From NCBI RefSeq assembly GCF_012910805.1, contig NZ_WTVK01000008.1, positions 1 to 64,000 of the forward strand: a DNA stretch of 64,000 nt. The letters are read 5' to 3'. This DNA is from Aromatoleum evansii (GTDB taxonomy: Bacteria > Pseudomonadota > Gammaproteobacteria > Burkholderiales > Rhodocyclaceae). The notes below the pieces were generated by a model that did not search any database, was not told the origin of the DNA, and was given only the letters and a program-made list of their open reading frames with translations. Position 1 is the first letter of the stretch. Every line of letters starts with the position of its first letter. This document shows positions 61,570 to 64,000 of this stretch, piece after piece. The position numbers were made by a program, and so were the translations under genes.

Positions 61570-64000
61570 TTGCCATTTCCTCGAGATAGTTGACCATCCA
61601 GTCCGGATCATTCGATGCTTGGTGCCGATTGAAGACCTTCTGCGCCTTCGCGTCCGATCGCACCACGGCGAGGATGTGCGGTGGGAGGCTGACCTCGACC
61701 ATGCGTGAGAGCAGCGGTGTCGTGATGTAGTAGTGCAGTTTGGGGCGCGCGTACTGGATACGACGCATCTGCTCTTCGTTGAGCCCGAACTTGTCCGAGT
61801 ACAGCTCGCGGTTGGCCACGATCTCGGGATTGGGTAGATAGATGCGGTTGGGCATGTTCTCGAGAATCGGCACGAACACATCGCTACGGGCCAGTTCGTC
61901 GAGGGATTGCGTCGCCATGACGACCCAGGCGTTTTTCTTGGCGAGGGTCCGCAGCCAGTTGTTCAGCCCCGAGGCGAACCGATCATCCTCGAGCATGAAC
62001 CACGCCTCTTCGACATAAATCAGCGCGGGGCGCCCATCGAGCGCTCTGGCAATACGGAAGAAGGCGTATTCGATGAAGGCGCGCGCCACGATGGGTTCAT
62101 CGAACAGACGGCCCATCTCCATGCAGGTGAATGCGCCGAGACTGAACGTATCCTCCTCGTTGTCGAAGAAGCGTGCGAGCGGCCCTTCTCCAACCCACCG
62201 ACGCAGTTGTTCGTGAAGGTGCGATGGCAGCAGCGTGCACAAGGTGAGCAGTTGCCACTGAGATTCGGGCAGGCCCGCCAGATTCTTGATCGCAGCGCCG
62301 ATGGAGATATCGTCCTCGGCGGTGATTGCGTAACCCCGTGACGTAATCAGAAGTTCTAACCACTTGGTCAGCCATGCCCAATTGTTAGCGTCGCCCACCA
62401 CCTTGAGCGGATTCAGCGCGACCTTGCCGCCATGTTCGCCGGCCAAGTCGACGTGCGTCCCGCCCTGCAGAATCGTGGGGATTCGGCACGAGTAGTCCTT
62501 ATCGAAGATGAAGGTGTGGCATGGCGCGTACTTCTGGTGCTGGGAGATCAGGAAGTTTACGAAGGTCGATTTGCCCTTGCGGCTCGGGCCCACGACGAGG
62601 GTGTGCGCGAGATCCGACTGATGGAAGTTGAAGTAGTACGGGGTGGCGAATTCTGTGGGCAGTGCCGTCAGGGACGGCAGCGGTCGATCAGGTGTCGAGT
62701 ATTGGTCGGTGAAGTGGCGGTTGTACGGGTCGCCCACGCCCAAGCCCCGCACCGGCGCGAGGTCCGCGAGGTTGCCGGTGGATACGAAATGCCACCGCAC
62801 CAACGCCCCTGCTTGTCCTGGCATCGAGCCCGCGTAGCAACTCATCAGGTGCATGGTTTCGCGTACGGATACGAACTCGATGCGGTCGAGATAACCTTGA
62901 ATCTCGCGCGCCATCGCGTCGGCATCCCGCTCGCTGTCTCCGAACGCAAACACGGTGAAGTTGTAGTGCCCGAAGATGCGCGAATCAGTGGAAAGGCTCG
63001 TGAGTGCTGCCGAGGCATCTTCGGCCATCGCCACGCGGCCAATGTCCATCTGTTGGCTTTCTTGGTGCGTGAATGCCTCGGTGATGACCGCCTTCAGCGG
63101 CTTGCTCATATTCCGGTTGTGCCGCTCTACGTCCTGGATGTACTTACGCGTCTTTTCCAGGCTCGAGATTCGCATCACTTGGGATACGGTCAGCTCGAAT
63201 GGCATGGCAAGCAAACCGTCGATCACGCCCGGCATTGTGCCCCGCTTGGGCCACCCCTTGATCGATACGGCTGCTGCGTGCCTGTCCGTGGTGCCGCGGA
63301 ACGCGATCGTGTCGCCGCGCTCGACAAGCAAATTGGCCGTCAGGTAGGAGTCGAGATATGCCGGAGTGTCGGGTAGACGAATGCGCTCTGCGGTGGAAGC
63401 GGGGCTCGCGCGGCGATGCAGGAAGCCCAGCAGGTCCTCTTCTTCGAGCAGCCGGAAACCGGACTCGCTCAGTGTGCGACTGAACGACTGCAGGCGTCCC
63501 TGAAACTCGTTGATGTAGGTGACCAACTGCCGGTGTTCATACCGAAACGCGGCACGTCCGAAGAGCGAACTCTTGATCGTTTCGCTGACCGCGGCGCCGA
63601 AATTCAGACCTTCGACCTTGGTGTAATGAGCGAGCTTCTCGAAAATGCCCTCAATGCCGCCCGGTGGGGTGTAGAGCACGGAAAGGAAGTGCCGATTACG
63701 GAACTGTCCGGCGGTCAGGAATTGTTCCTTCCACCAGTCGTTGACCAGTGCCGACGTGTGGTTCTCAAACTGCGCATCGGGGTAGAGCTGGGTGCGGCGG
63801 CGGTCGAGTGTCCACCACAATGAAATGCGCTCATCACAGGTGATCCGCATGGCGTGTTCGGCTGCGGCGCTCACGGCATCGACCTCGTAACCTTCGCAGC
63901 CTTCGACATCGACGCCATCAAACTCGAAGCACGCGAGCAGGCTTCCGTCCTTGTTCAACACGATGCTGGGCTCGACGAGCGCCATCCATGGCACGAGCTC
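61562..64000 (-). CDS. T4SS ATPase VirB4/TrbE-like (N-terminus beyond the window)
   Basis: At least 812 residues remain open to the right edge of the window. The C-terminal ATPase has Walker A VVGPSRKGKSTFVNFLI (~470), Walker B ALIYVEEAWFMLEDDR (~650) and TQSLDELARSD; the N-terminal half has IVLNKDGSLLACFEFDGVDV of the CagE/TrbE/VirB4 domain. The frame continues upstream of the GTG at 63994 and families normally have 20-30 further residues, so the true start lies outside. It powers pilus biogenesis and substrate transfer. Confidence 0.92.
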   Translation of the reverse strand, partial: ELVPWMALVEPSIVLNKDGSLLACFEFDGVDVEGCEGYEVDAVSAAAEHAMRITCDERISLWWTLDRRRTQLYPDAQFENHTSALVNDWWKEQFLTAGQFRNRHFLSVLYTPPGGIEGIFEKLAHYTKVEGLNFGAAVSETIKSSLFGRAAFRYEHRQLVTYINEFQGRLQSFSRTLSESGFRLLEEEDLLGFLHRRASPASTAERIRLPDTPAYLDSYLTANLLVERGDTIAFRGTTDRHAAAVSIKGWPKRGTMPGVIDGLLAMPFELTVSQVMRISSLEKTRKYIQDVERHNRNMSKPLKAVITEAFTHQESQQMDIGRVAMAEDASAALTSLSTDSRIFGHYNFTVFAFGDSERDADAMAREIQGYLDRIEFVSVRETMHLMSCYAGSMPGQAGALVRWHFVSTGNLADLAPVRGLGVGDPYNRHFTDQYSTPDRPLPSLTALPTEFATPYYFNFHQSDLAHTLVVGPSRKGKSTFVNFLISQHQKYAPCHTFIFDKDYSCRIPTILQGGTHVDLAGEHGGKVALNPLKVVGDANNWAWLTKWLELLITSRGYAITAEDDISIGAAIKNLAGLPESQWQLLTLCTLLPSHLHEQLRRWVGEGPLARFFDNEEDTFSLGAFTCMEMGRLFDEPIVARAFIEYAFFRIARALDGRPALIYVEEAWFMLEDDRFASGLNNWLRTLAKKNAWVVMATQSLDELARSDVFVPILENMPNRIYLPNPEIVANRELYSDKFGLNEEQMRRIQYARPKLHYYITTPLLSRMVEVSLPPHILAVVRSDAKAQKVFNRHQASNDPDWMVNYLEEMANG

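Overview
The window reads as a high-GC betaproteobacterium of the Rhodocyclales type (Aromatoleum/Azoarcus/Thauera-like). This is an inference from gene content: a LivFG-type transporter next to ETF and ETF:quinone oxidoreductase, and a UbiD/UbiX/CoA-transferase set of the kind known from anaerobic phthalate degraders. No rRNA, tRNA or CRISPR was seen. Whether the replicon is a chromosome or a plasmid cannot be decided: a tyrosine integrase argues for an integrative element, two KfrA-like proteins argue for a plasmid.

Region 1 (1-6.4 kb, + strand): end of livG, livF, a PaaI-type thioesterase, etfB, etfA, an MFS exporter and ETF:quinone oxidoreductase. Together they fit uptake of an organic acid and passage of acyl-CoA dehydrogenase electrons to quinone. 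A gene-poor stretch with a possible LysR remnant follows.

Region 2 (6.9-21.5 kb): a probable anaerobic phthalate catabolon. A leftward operon (idi, aroC, yhbP-like) faces iclR. To the right lie ubiX, ubiD, two family III CoA-transferases, a TAXI-type TRAP transporter, an ABM-domain membrane protein, a PEBP protein, nadC and ribA. The proposed logic is: TRAP imports phthalate, the CoA-transferases make phthaloyl-CoA, and UbiD decarboxylates it to benzoyl-CoA with prenylated FMN. Idi (DMAPP), RibA (flavin) and UbiX form a cofactor supply line. The extra NadC may keep NAD synthesis running when phthalate, a quinolinate analogue, accumulates. Five copies of AGTCCA-N5-TG(G/A)A occur only in the three control regions of this cluster and mark a likely IclR regulon.

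Region 3 (21.6-35.5 kb): a defence island. It holds a PIN-domain protein with an XRE/ImmA-IrrE protein under an 11-bp perfect palindrome; a 2210-aa DUF4011-helicase-Vsr-like protein; and a HORMA/TRIP13 (type III) CBASS operon: divergent WYL regulator (CapW-like), AAA+ remodeler, an unknown 158-aa protein, HORMA, CD-NTase and a DUF6602-like candidate nuclease effector. A perfect palindrome lies between the -35 and -10 of the CBASS promoter.

Region 4 (35.8-64 kb): a mobile-element backbone. It starts with a tyrosine recombinase and a KfrA/Vsr-like nuclease/KfrA control region, followed by a long leftward conjugation locus. That locus combines an R64-like thin (type IV) pilus set (PilL, N, O, P, Q, R, S, M and two PilT-like ATPases) with a VirB/Trb secretion set (VirB4, 5, 6, 8, 9, 10). 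Two features are unusual: a membrane-anchored tandem AAA+ ATPase with a small membrane partner, bounded by terminator-like hairpins, and a chimeric protein joining VirB9-like, OmpA-like and secretin-N-like domains. VirB4 runs off the right edge.
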